Positions 11,701-24,519 of a stretch of DNA of 64,000 bases are shown piece after piece. Source of the DNA: Leuctra nigra (Eukaryota > Arthropoda > Insecta > Plecoptera > Leuctridae); NCBI GenBank assembly GCA_934045905.1, contig OW203761.1:30740964-30804963 (forward strand), written 5' to 3'. The translations under genes and the position numbers were made by a program. The notes beneath the pieces are model-generated. The model made no database searches. It was not told where the DNA came from and was given only the letters and a program-made list of their open reading frames with translations. Within the stretch, counting starts at the first letter, position 1. Every line of letters begins with the position of its first letter.

Positions 11701-14700
11701 CTTTTGACATTCATAAGTAGGTGTGCAAAATTTCAGATCGGTCGGTTGAGCGGTTTGACCTGGGAAGTAAAAGAAAGAGCCATACGAGTACCAAAGTGAC
11801 CCTCCCATTTTTCTCTGATATAATCTAGGTAGATGTAGTGAAGAAGACAAATTTTGCTTTACGGCTCCTAATTTACTTTTACTACCCTTATTATATTTAC
11901 TCCTACTCAGTGCTTAATTTGGGCGTAAGCCCGGCTTACCCACCTTGAGCGTAAAACTGAGCTTACGCACCTTTTTATATGAAGGTAAACATTGCGTTTT
12001 TTTTAACAAAATTTGCTCATAATTGTGAAGAAATACTCTTAGGTGACCAAATATCAAATCGACAAAAATTATTGTCTAAAACCCATAAAAATAGTCAACA
12101 GTCACTGTGGAATTTCAAAATTTTCCCGGGCCTGTGCGGCCCGGACCCGCATATATTTAGAGGACCCTTCCACCCCAACAACACATTGTTTCGGCGCAAA
12201 ACTGTTTTTCTCTTATAGGTTTACACTTAGGTGTGAGATTCAGAAGAAAGCGGTTGTAGTGCCCCTGTGCCATGCAGTGTGCACAGGGGCACTCCGACCG
12301 CCTTCTTCTGAATCTCACTGTACACTACTTAATTAGAAATAATATGAGACTTTTAATATTACTTGCATTTTATTTTCAATTCATTGTTTGAATTACTGGC
12401 CTAGGAGGGGGGAATCTGACCAATGGTGAAAAACGAGACAGATAAAAATTGGTTTAAATATTTTACAAATAGCGTAGAAACGCACCCATTACTGAAATTC
12501 AAAATTTTCCGCGGTGCTGCGCGCCCCGGACCCGCATCCTTCTAGGGGGCCCTACCCCCAGACCCCCCATTGTTTTCATAACGGTCCTGGTTTCCCCCGA
12601 CAATCTTTGGGCTTCTCCCCATTTTTTATTTAACTTTAAGAGACATTGGGCTTACCCAGTTTCCTAGTACAAATTAACCACTGCTCACACTCTTAATTGT
12701 ATGTAATGTTCATTAGAAAGCAATCATACAACATTCACCAAAAATACATTGTAGGTATTGTGTCTTACAGAGCTTCATATTATAATCCTTGTAATTCATC
12801 ATCAAATTTCATCGATTTTTAAAATTTTCCTCACCGAATTGCAGGTTAACTATGGAAGTAATGATGAAGTTCCTGAGGGACAGGGAGAGATCAGCTATAC
12901 ACCAGATCTGCCACTTGGTTTCGATGCTCGTTATGTAAGATGGTTTCCATTTTATATACTAGTAAGGAGTTTAGTGTAATGCTTTGATGAGTGAGCAACA
13001 ACAACATCTTGAAGCAAGTGAAAGTTAAACAGGAGCCACTCAATCAAAATATGAATACCTATCTGCTTTTCTGCTTAGATTATTAAATACCCAGCTATTT
13101 ATTCATCTCTGGAACATTTATTACTCCGGTCAAGTTCACCAAAAGCAGCATATTGACAGATGCACTTGTTTTGATTATGGCCTTCTGAACGAGGCATCAA
13201 GAAGAACGAGGCACTGGTTTCTCAGCCATTTTATTTTAATATGGCATTCTATTGGTACTTTTAGGGTCAAATAGATGTTAGTGGTAAAGTTAAGAAGAAC
13301 ACAAATACAAAGTACACTCGGCACAACAAAAATTGATCAGTGAACAAATTTGAATTACTGCTGGTCATGTTCTGTATCAATAATCGATGCCTGTTATTGA
13401 GCAAGCGACTCCTTTTGGCTTATTTGGCACGGACCTCTGTTTTTTTTCGATCGAGCTGAAATTTTCCACACATGTTAAGACCATCTCTGGGCATTGCAGA
13501 CCCTATTTTTTTTTAAATCCGCTGATTGGCTTAAAATTAAAAAAAATTATCTTCCGGTTGGTTGGTCCGATCAATTTGAAATTTTGTCAAGTCATTGCTA
13601 CCAACAATGTCTTAAAGCCTACAAAGTTTCAGCCAATTCCTCCAATTGGTTTAAGTTTAAATAATATCTTCTGGTTGGTTCAAAATGAAAATGTTCAGAT
13701 TAAGTTCAACTTTCCATGGTGATCTAGACCATCATTATCTAAACTTTGCACATTTTAAGCCCAATCATTCAAGTATTTATTCATTATTGTCATTTTAAGA
13801 GTTATGGGTTGTCAAAAGAGATTTCTGGGAAAGTACACTCCTCCCCCAAATAATAAACGGTACTCGAAAGAAAATGAATTGACTGATTAAGGTTTGATGG
13901 CATCATCCCATGAAGTCAGTGCTAACGCATTATCTAACTCTTTTAGGTGAGCTCTGATTTCATTGATAATAACAAGGATTGATTGTCAAGGAACCGGCCC
14001 AGCAGCCAATATGTTTTGTACCAAGTACCGTTTATTATTTGGGGGAGTGTACATACCTAGGTAGGAAAGTCACAGCACAATAGATCTGTTATTAGCCAGA
14101 GTGTTTTTATGAAGATTGGAAAGTTGCAAAGAAAATCGGATTGTGTTGTATCATGTATCGTGTTTGGCTGGGTATGTTGCACATGTCTGTGCTTGCTCAT
14201 CAACGCGTTACACTGAGCGTTTTCCTAGTTATCTCATTGAAATGTGAGGTCAGCTACTAGGGTGGGACAAGGAGATCGCTTGGCCAGACTTCTGGTGGTG
14301 TGATCTAACATTTTTCAGTTAATCAGTTATATATTGAATGATCAATTTTAGTTATGCCAAGTGTACCTTGATCGAAACTCTCTTAAAAAATTAAAACAGT
14401 AGCAAAACTGGTATTCTGCCATCTGCAGTTAAATTGACTTACCTGTTATTGAAATTTAACTAATTTGCCATATATTAGGTTTAGGGCCGGTCTTTCAATA
14501 CTTTGTTAAATAAGTTAACACTTACTTAGTGATCATTCAAGGAATATCATTGGTTGCTGCCATGACAATACAGTCCTAATCAACTGTTAAAATTTTAGCA
14601 GAGTATTGAAAAACTGGCCCTTAATAGGTTTATTTAAACAAAAAGTTACATAGCATATTATTAATTAATGATAATTGTATTGCAGGTTCTGCTTAAACCA

Positions 14701-17700
14701 TTGTTCAAGTCGTTTCAATTAATTGGTGACAGCTATTTTTTGAATATGGTCATGTCAATGGAATCGAATGATATCAATGCTGTGAATTATTCTCGTCACA
14801 CTATCCGCGTTGGTATGTACATTATTATACCTATGCATTTTCAAGCTCAAGAGCACCAGAGCAGGAGTCGAAGCATAATAAGCATGTTACATTTGTACGC
14901 CATATTTCATTTGACAGATCTCAATTTTTAACAATCGTTTTGATAGTCGTGTCCTTCTTTACATGATTGCTGTTTCACTTGATTCCAGGATGTCGTGATT
15001 ATAAAAAATTGAGATAGGTAGTAAGTACTGTCAAATTAAATATGGCATACAAATGAGATAAAATAAAATATTTAGAATATCAGCGATTTTGAGCTGCTTA
15101 GTGCTGTGTATGTGCAAATGATCTGGGAAGATGCATGGTGCAAAAAAGGAATTTTAAATTGGAGTTACATGTGTTTAATACTTTTGTATTGTCCAGTTGA
15201 ATATTTGCAAAAGATGTGTATTGTTTACACAATTTTGCCGTATTTCGTGGCCACTTTTCAATTCAGGGAAGCGTTTTCATTATTAAAGTTTCATGCAACA
15301 TTGCAAGCGATCTTTTGTGAACACTTCATTCAGTCCAAATAGAATTATTATAGTTAATCGCACCAGGCAGCTATGTGACTGAAAGATAACCTTTTTCCTG
15401 AAAAATATAATGGCGCTTTCTGCTGGTTGTCAGTAGAGAGCCTATATACTGGGGAAGAGAGTGGCCAACTGGGTGACTGTTTTCTATTGGTTGAAGAATT
15501 AACCAGGCCGCTTTAATGGGAGCCGCCATCTTGTGCTCAAACAGTGGGCAAGTTAGAGAGCCTAGGGCAAGTAGCTGGCTGTGGCAGGACCTAGTTGACG
15601 ACCTTGCCAAGCATCCACGACTTGAGTACAAGATAGCGCCCACGAGTTGGCCACTCTCTTCCCCAGTATATAGGCTCTCTAGTTGTCAGGCTGGTCAGGG
15701 CATGACACATAGTTCAAAATGGTCACGTGGGGTAGAATCCCCTTAAGTCTAAATGTTCGTTCTGAATAGGAATCTGTGTACTAAATAGTAAATACTAAAC
15801 ATCTTTATAGATGGAAAGCCGTTTCGCTGTGGTCTCTGCATTTCTGGGCTAACTCTTGAAGACTGCTTTAATCAACTACTGAAGTTCACGGTGTTTCGAG
15901 AACGAGTCGTTCTCATGGTGGGCGCAGTCGATGTGATGCAGGTGAGAACTTGTGAAGTAATGCAAATTGTTTTGCTTATGTTGTCTTTGATTTTTTTCTA
16001 ATAACAAGTTAGTCTAAGTACAGTAGAGCACTAGTTACACAATTTTGAAATGAAACTAGGAAAAATTGTAAATAATTGTAATGTCTGCATATTTCAGTAC
16101 ATTTCAGTAAATTACCAAATTACCGGTAATAAAAAAATTCCAGTATTAGTGTTACTATTAAGGCTGTGCGAGATTGAAATTTTTCATGTCGAGCGAGATC
16201 GAGATTATTTCATAAAAGTCGAGCGAGATCGAGCGAGATATTTTACCTTCGAGATCGAGAATATTCAAGCAAGATTATACTTTTATAAAAAGATTTTTTT
16301 GGTGGAAGAGAAACACAATGCAAATGTCCAGCCACACGAGAATAACATTTGATAAGTATGCAGAACTGTCTACTTTACATATAAAACAATACAAATCAAA
16401 TTTATGGCCGATACAAAGAAAGTTAGCGTGCGTAGTCCTGTAAAAATAACAAAAAATTGGAAATCTTGATGTGTTTTAGTTGATATGCTCGAGACTTGAA
16501 AATTCGAGATGGTAATTTGAACAAACGATCGAGATCGAGATGGAGTTTCAGATTCGAGATTCGAGAACTTTCGAGACTTGCACAGCCCTACTATTAATAT
16601 TTCATAGATAACCGTCTGAATTGTTTGGCGCAAGTTTCGTACCGATCGGTTCAGCCATTTTGAGACGTGTCACTTCTGGTTTCAAACTGGTGGCATCAAA
16701 AAAGTTATAATGCACATGTGCACCAGTGATATATATACTCAGTATGGATAGCGTCAGTAGATACGAAAATGTTGCCAACACGGAGGATGAAGATTGGCGT
16801 CACAAAACCATCTGATTGGTCAATTCAAGTCACGTGCTTCTATGACCCTCCCACTTTGCAAATATAAATATAATTAATTAAAGAATATTAAACATATAGG
16901 TAAATCAATAAATCAATACATTAATCATTTAAGGATGAACCCGCGCCAGGTCATCTACCAACAATTTTTTTCCAAACCATTTTATTTTGTTCCTAATCTA
17001 GTGGAGCGGTCGCTCCACGCCAGCCAAGTCGTACGGCGCGCGCACACACTCATTTAAAAATGCTGGAGCAAACCCACTTTTACTGTAAGCATCAAAGTGG
17101 CATTTTCGGCCTACTGGATCTTAAAATTGGAAAATCTCACATTGTTGCGATATATCTTAATTTCGAGCTATGGCCCACCCTACAACATATACCAAATTTG
17201 GGAACAATAGGTTACGCCCTTTGCGCGCTAGAGGGCCGTGAAAACAGTGTTTTAGGGCGGTTTTCATAATAATAATAATAATAATAATCTCAGTAGTAGT
17301 AGTAGTCTCCTGGAATTCAAATCCGGTAAACAGGCCACAGCCTAAACGGTTGAACCGATTGATCCCACATTTTTACCACGTGTGCACTTTTGGCGTCTGA
17401 TTTGCCCTCTCCCCCTTGACTTTTTTTGTGCCGCCATTTTGAAACCGGAAGTGACATCATATCTCAACAACGGCTGGACCGATTGGAACGAAAATAGCGC
17501 CAAACGATTCGTACGGTCATCTATATGGATTATCCATAGCAACAGACTAAAATTTTAGTTAACGAAACCGGAAATGACGTCATGAAATTTGAAATTCATC
17601 GATTGGCATTTCGGCAACAAATTTGATCCAATTATTTTGATATTTATGTAACGTATGTACTTTTGATATCTCATTTGACTTGTTATAAAACCAACAGGAA

Positions 17701-20700
17701 GCCGCCATTTTGCAACCGGAAGTGACATCATATCTTAATAACGTCTAAATAGATTTGAACGAAACCAGCGCTAAACAATTTAGACGGTCAACTTTATGTA
17801 TTATTATCAATAATATTTGCAGTTTCCCATACCGAAACCGGAAATTACGTCACACATTTTAAAAACCTCACAAATTTACATTTTGATGCAATAAATATAC
17901 TATTTGAGACAGCTAATAATAAATGTAATCATGTTTAAATTATAATTCAAGAGGTCAGTGATTTCAGCAGCCATTTTGAAACCGGGAGAAACGTAATATC
18001 TCGAAAACTGGTTGACAGATCGGTATGAAACTACCGCCAAACGATTCGGAAGGTCATCTCTATGGAATAGGAACAGTCAAACTAGAATTTTCCTATTTAT
18101 GAGACCGGAAATGACGTCATTCAAATGTATAAATTATTATAATTCCCTCCTATATAATAAATACATATTTAGAAAGTTTAAAATGATACACATCATTTAT
18201 AGAAATAAATTCTATGTGGCATTGCTGAAAGTTCAGCAGCCATTTTGAAAACCGAAGTGTTGCCATATCTCGGAACTGGGTTGACTGATTGGAATGAAAC
18301 CTTTGCTATTCTTCGTGAAAGATCATTTAAAGCAATTATTTAGGACCATACGCGGCTATTCATTAGTGGTAACCAAATTGTAAAGGGTGATGATTTTTTT
18401 AAACAATTTAGTAATTGTTCAATTCATATGTGTCACAAGTTGTTGGAATAAACTAAAAAAATGAGTGATATCCCCATAAAAAAACACTTCGTGTAAAAAT
18501 ACCAGCCAAGTCTCTTCTACTAAAAAAAAATATATGAAATCTAAAAATTTTGCACTGAAAAGTAATGATATCAAAAAATTTGCCAAGTCAAAACTTTATT
18601 TGAAAATCAAAAAATACTTGGCGCATCGATTTTTTAGGGCATATACTATATGTTTGTATATTTTATGTATATTTTATATCTGGCCTATACTTCTAAGCTA
18701 TTAATATACACGATGCGCCAAGTATTTTTTGATTTTCAAATAAAGTTTTGACTTGGCAAATTTTTTGATATCATTACTTTTCAGTGCAGAATTTTTAGAT
18801 TTCATATATTTTTTTTTAGTAGAAGAGACTTGGCTGGTATTTTTACACGAAGTGTTTTTTTATGGGAATAGTATTATTACAATCCCAGAAAAAACACTCC
18901 GTGTAAAAATACCAGCCAAGTCTCTTTAACTATAAAAAAAAATAGACGAAATCTAAAAATTCAGCACTGAAAAGGAGTGATATCAAAAAAGGAGCCAAGT
19001 CAACGAATTTTCCAAATTTTAATCGTACCATTGAAATAAAAATATCAACCCCCGAGAAATACTTAAAAAAAGGACTTGGCGCATCGTTTTTTTAAAGACA
19101 CTTTTCTATCCTAAAAGTATAGGAAGAACTCTACAAGTATATTTTCCTGAGTATATCACATTCATTATCGACGAATCATACTACGTTTTAATATAACTAG
19201 TACTCTTACCTACTGGCAGTTTTGGTATTTTGTCAATATTCAGAGGAAATAAACGGATAAACGAATAACGAATAAACGGAAGCGGCCTAGTCTATTCGTT
19301 ATTGCCACTATTTCTAGGGTCATATTAATCAATCATACTTCTCAATATCGTGACTGAGGGAAATAGCGAAAGCGCTCATTACAAGAAGGCCGTCAATGAG
19401 ATTTGTATAAGTGACTAGTGCACTGAGCCATGCTGCTCAAATAATTACTGACTAGATTTTTATCTAAAGTAATACGTTATGTAATTTATGAATTTTTTTG
19501 GTATAAAATGTTAATTAATAGCAATTAATTACACGGCGAGAAGGTTCAAAGTATAATGCTGTAGTAGGTATGTTGATGTACCCACAAAACTATAGGTACC
19601 TACCAATCACAAACACAACTGTTCTGTATTTATTGCTTGTAAGACAATGCTATGTTTCTTTGCGTACTTATATTTAAATTAAAAATATTTTACAGAATGT
19701 TCAATATTTACGTTGAAGGTTTTGTCCCAATTTTTCTAGGCATTTCTGAACTACGTAGTATGTGAGTGGCATAAGCTTAAGAATAGAAAAATGTCTTTAA
19801 AAAAACGATGCGCCAAGTCCTTTTTTTAAGTATTTCTCGGGGGTTGATATTTTTATTTCAATGGTACGATTAAAATTTGGAAAATTCGTTGACTTGGCTC
19901 CTTTTTTGATATCACTCCTTTTCAGTGCTGAATTTTTAGATTTCGTCTATTTTTTTTTATAGTTAAAGAGACTTGGCTGGTATTTTTACACGGAGTGTTT
20001 TTTCTGGGATATCACTTCTTTTGTTAGTTTATTCATACAGCTTGTAGCACATGTCCGAGCAGGGACTAATTTCTTTAAAAAAATACGCCTCAACCGATTT
20101 GGTTACTATGAAAAGTTGCGTTTGGTATAAGATGAAAATGATTATCCAAGAAGAATAGCTTAAGTTTCGTTATAATCGATCCAGCCGTTTTCGATACATG
20201 ACGTCACTTCCGGTTTTGAAATAGCGGCCGAATTCCGGTATAGGTAATAAGAAAACAATCTAGTTTTATCTAGTTGATACCTTCATGAACGACCATCTGA
20301 ATTCCTAATCCCTATATTTCCGTAAAATCGGTCATGCCGTTTGTAATATATGACGTCACTTCCGGTTTCATTTAGTGGTTCCTGCCGCCATTTCCGGTAC
20401 CATTAATTTATTTATTCATTTTTCACAATTGATTTTTCAAATAAATAGCAGAATGAATACGCAGGAGCTAGTTCAGTTGCAATCGGTACAGGCGTTTTAG
20501 ATATATGACGTCACTTCCGGTTTCAGGAATGGCGGCCGAGAACACTGCTACCTTGAATATATAAATTGTATTGTCTATGTTACAATGTAAGTTAATTATG
20601 TACGTATTTTAAGTATAATTTGTTGAAATAAGTTAAATATTGCGTATTTATGACGTCACTTCCGGTTTAGAAAATAAGAAAATAATATTTTTTTTATTGA

Positions 20701-23700
20701 TACTTCATATAGATGACCATCTAAATCGAATGGCGCTAATTTCGTTCTAATCGGTCCAGACGTTTTTGAGTTATGACGTCACTTCCGGTTTCAAAATGGC
20801 GGCTTCCGGTTGGTTTTATAAAAAAGGCACCTCAGACGCCAAAAGTGCACATGTGGTAAAAATTTCAGGTCGATCGGTTCAGCCGTTTAGGCTGTGGCGG
20901 TGATAGCGACGTTTCGTGATATCATCAGAATCATCATCATCTTCAGAATCAGAAAGTGGTGTAATTTCACTGTTTTCTCGGTCCTCTAGCGCGCAAATGG
21001 CATAACCTATTGTTCCCAAATTTGGTATATGTAGTGGGGTGGGCCATAGCTCGAAATTAAGATATTTCGCAACAATGTGAGATTTACCAATTTTGAGATC
21101 CAGTAGGCCGAAAATGCCATGTTGTTGCTTACAGTAAAAGTGTTTGGTCTGCTCCTCAGTTTATCAGGCATTTACGGTATGTTGAGTGACTGTGAGTGTA
21201 TAGTACGACTTGGCTGGGTGGAGCGACCGCTCCACTAGATATAAGATCAAAAAATGTATACCTTACCGGCCTAACTTTTATGTAAAACGTATTCAAAGTT
21301 CGAGATTTTTACGTGGCTCTTATGGGGGAACGAATTAATTTCCTACATTAGTCTAAATTATTTTTAATCCGCACCAACAATTTCAACAGAAAACTATTGA
21401 TATATTCTTCGACTAATATTGAATGCATTACAAACTTAAAATACTCTTGTCACGGACTTAATTTCTGAGATAATGGTATTTAAATTTTTTAAAATCTTGA
21501 TATATGGTCATTTAACATGGGACAACTGAACTAGTCAAAATCACAGGTCCGTGAAGTTAGCACCGCCCATTAACGCACTAATTATCTCGTGTGGGATGAA
21601 TTAGTGCACAATTAGTGCGTTCGATCGGCACTAATTTTATAATTAGTGCGTCATCCGTTTCCAAGAAAAACGCACTTTACTATGGGCGGTGCCAACTTCA
21701 CGCAGCACCGCCCATTGACGCACTAATTTTAAAACCCCCACAGGCAATTAGTGCACAATTAGTGCGTTCGATCCCCCCCCATTCCCATAATTAGTGCGCA
21801 CTTACTTTTCGAGTTATTCGTGAATAACCGTAGGCAGTGCAGCACCGCCCATTGAAAATTTCAAAGTTTTCAGCACGCCATGTTTTAGTGCACAATTAGT
21901 GCGTTCGAATCCCCCCATTCCCATAATTAGCGCGCACTTACTTTTCGAGTTATTCGTAAAAAACCATGGGCAGTGCAGCACCGCCCATTAAAAATTTCAA
22001 TGTTTTCAGCACGCCATGTTTTAGTGCACAATTAGTGCGTTCGATCCCCCCCATTCCCATAATTAGTGCGCACTTACTTTTTGAGTTATTCGTGAATAAC
22101 CGCGGGCGGTGCAGCACCGCCCATTGAAAATTTCAAGGTTTTCAGCACGCCATTATTTAGTGCACAATTAGTGCGTTCGATCCCCCCCATTCCCATAATT
22201 AGTGCGCACTTACTTTTCGAGTTCGAGTGCTTACTTTTCGAGTGCTGCACAGCCCACGGTTTTTCACGAATAACTCGAAAAGTAAGTGCGCACTAATTAT
22301 GGGAATGGGGGGGATCGAACGCACTAATTGTGCACTAAATAATGGCGTGCTGAAAACCTTGAAATTTTCAATGGGCGGTGCTGCACCGCCCGCGGTTATT
22401 CACGAATAACTCAAAAAGTAAGTGCGCACTAATTATGGGAATGGGTGGGATCGAACGCACTAATTGTGCACTAAATAATGGCGTGCTGAAAACCTTGAAA
22501 TTTTCAATGGGCGGTGCTGCACCGCCCACGGTTATTCACGAATAACTCGAAAAGTAAGTGCGCACTAATTATGGGAATGGGGGGAATCGAACGCACTAAT
22601 TGTGCACTAAAACATGGCGTGCTGAAAACTTTGAAATTTTCAATGGGCGGTGCTGCACCGCCCACGGTTATTCATGAAAAACTCGTAAAGAAAGTGCGCA
22701 CTAATTATGGGAATGGGGGGGGGATCGAACGCACTAATTGTGCACTAATTGCCTGTGGGGGTTTTAAAATTAGTGCGTCAATGGGCGGTGCTGCGTGAAG
22801 TTGGTACCGCCCATAGTAAAGTGCGTTTTTCTCGGAAACGGATGACGCACTAATTATAAAATTAGTGCCGATCGAACGCACTAATTGTGCACTAATTCAT
22901 CCCACACATGAGATAATTAGTGCGTTAATGGGCGGTGCTAACTTCATGGACCTCAAAACCACTGCTGTATTCTCAATAACATTATTTTATGAAAACTTTG
23001 TTAAAAAAATCCTCGTCGACTCATATCGTATTATTCTCCACATATTACATTATAAAACTATGTTTTAAAGTTTAAACTAGCGTTTTCAGAATTAATTTAT
23101 CTCATGTTATGAATATAGTCATTCAAAGCGATGGTTCATCCTTAATAAATAAATAAAACAATTGAACATTAAACATTCTCTTCTTTGCAAAGAAATAAGT
23201 TTATTTTCATTGATGTGGCGGAAGGAAAAAACAAATGACGACGTTTGAATTTCTGATTTGCTGTTAAACCCCATAAGTGACGCCAAACCTGACCTAATGG
23301 TGGCAATTGTGTTATCATATGGAGCCTCTATCCACACGTTACATATCAGTGATGTGCACATGTGGGCATGTGCCCAACAATGTGAGATTTTGCACTGAAG
23401 TACCTACTGAAGAAGAAGTAGAAGAAGTAAAAGTGTTTGGTCAGCTCAATTCAATTTTTTCAATTCAATTCAATTCAATTTATTACATCTTGCAAATAGT
23501 ACAGTTACAGGTGGCAAGCTCATCATGGGGGTTATTCTAAATTTCCTGAGGGTTTCTAAATTTCCTTGTCGTCCCATATCAATGGGGTTGTTCACTGCCA
23601 TTTGCTCTCACACGCAGCGCTAGCGGCAATGGAGGTATCTCTCTCTGATTGGTTGGTCTCTGAATCCAAGATCTATGAATCAAACTCCCGCCAAGGTTTA

Positions 23701-24486
23701 AAAACCTTCCATTCCGCTAGATGCATTTTGATTGGCTCTCTCCCGGACGATTAGAACAGCAGCGCCATCTACAATAGTTTTGCGTGAACAACCCCATTGA
23801 TACGGCGTCACTACAATGTTAAATAGATAGCAGTGAGACCGTATCAAGTGAAACATGATGACAAGGAAATTTAGAGTAGCCCTCCAGGGACCAAGAGATT
23901 CACGTTTTGAAACCATGTACGTTTTCATTGTTTAAAACGTAAAAAAGTTGAAGGTTAAGCAATAGTTGTCAACTGTTCCAAGTTTTGTACAATGGAAACA
24001 TAAATGGTTGCAAAATATGAAAACTCAAGAATTGGCCTCCAGCCTTTTTTATACGAGTTAGGTATGAGTTAGGTATTTTAACCGTATGTTGTTTGAGAGT
24101 GTGCGAGTTGAACGACTTGGCTGAGTTGAGCAACCGCTCCACTAGGAGCTAATGTAAATATTAAAACATTACAAGTTAGAGAAATGCATTTCGTTTTCCA
24201 TAGTACCTACCTACTGAAGATGATTTTCTTTTACAGGGCAAAACCTTTGTATCTATGAAGTTGATCTTGGCACGAGTAATTGAATACCTTTTGGAGCATG
24301 ATGTGTCATCTCTGGTAATATGCACGCTTCCTCCGATTCTTACTGCCAATCATAAACAGCGTGGCATTCTCATGGAGTTTAACGAGTATATCAACCACAT
24401 GGCAACTGGTAAGATTCTATGAATCATGATTCTTATGTTATCACTAGTGATGTATAACCAGTGTTGAATTCAGACATTTTAGCCCG

Positions 24487-24519
<33 letters not shown>

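Larger units (their letters stand above)
13312..14375. mobile_element. TIR element Q, interrupted copy
   Basis: The left end TACACTCGGCACAACAAAAA and the right end at 14325-14373 (AATGATCAATTTTAG...AGTGTA) match the TIRs of the intact copy at 56577-56789. The middle is filled by a Helitron-like element. Confidence 0.5.

Noticed and set aside
22227..22798. Frames with repeated NSKSKCALIMGMGGIERTNC as a repeat protein
   Set aside because: They merely translate the tandem units of the foldback element; present only because the unit length keeps frame.
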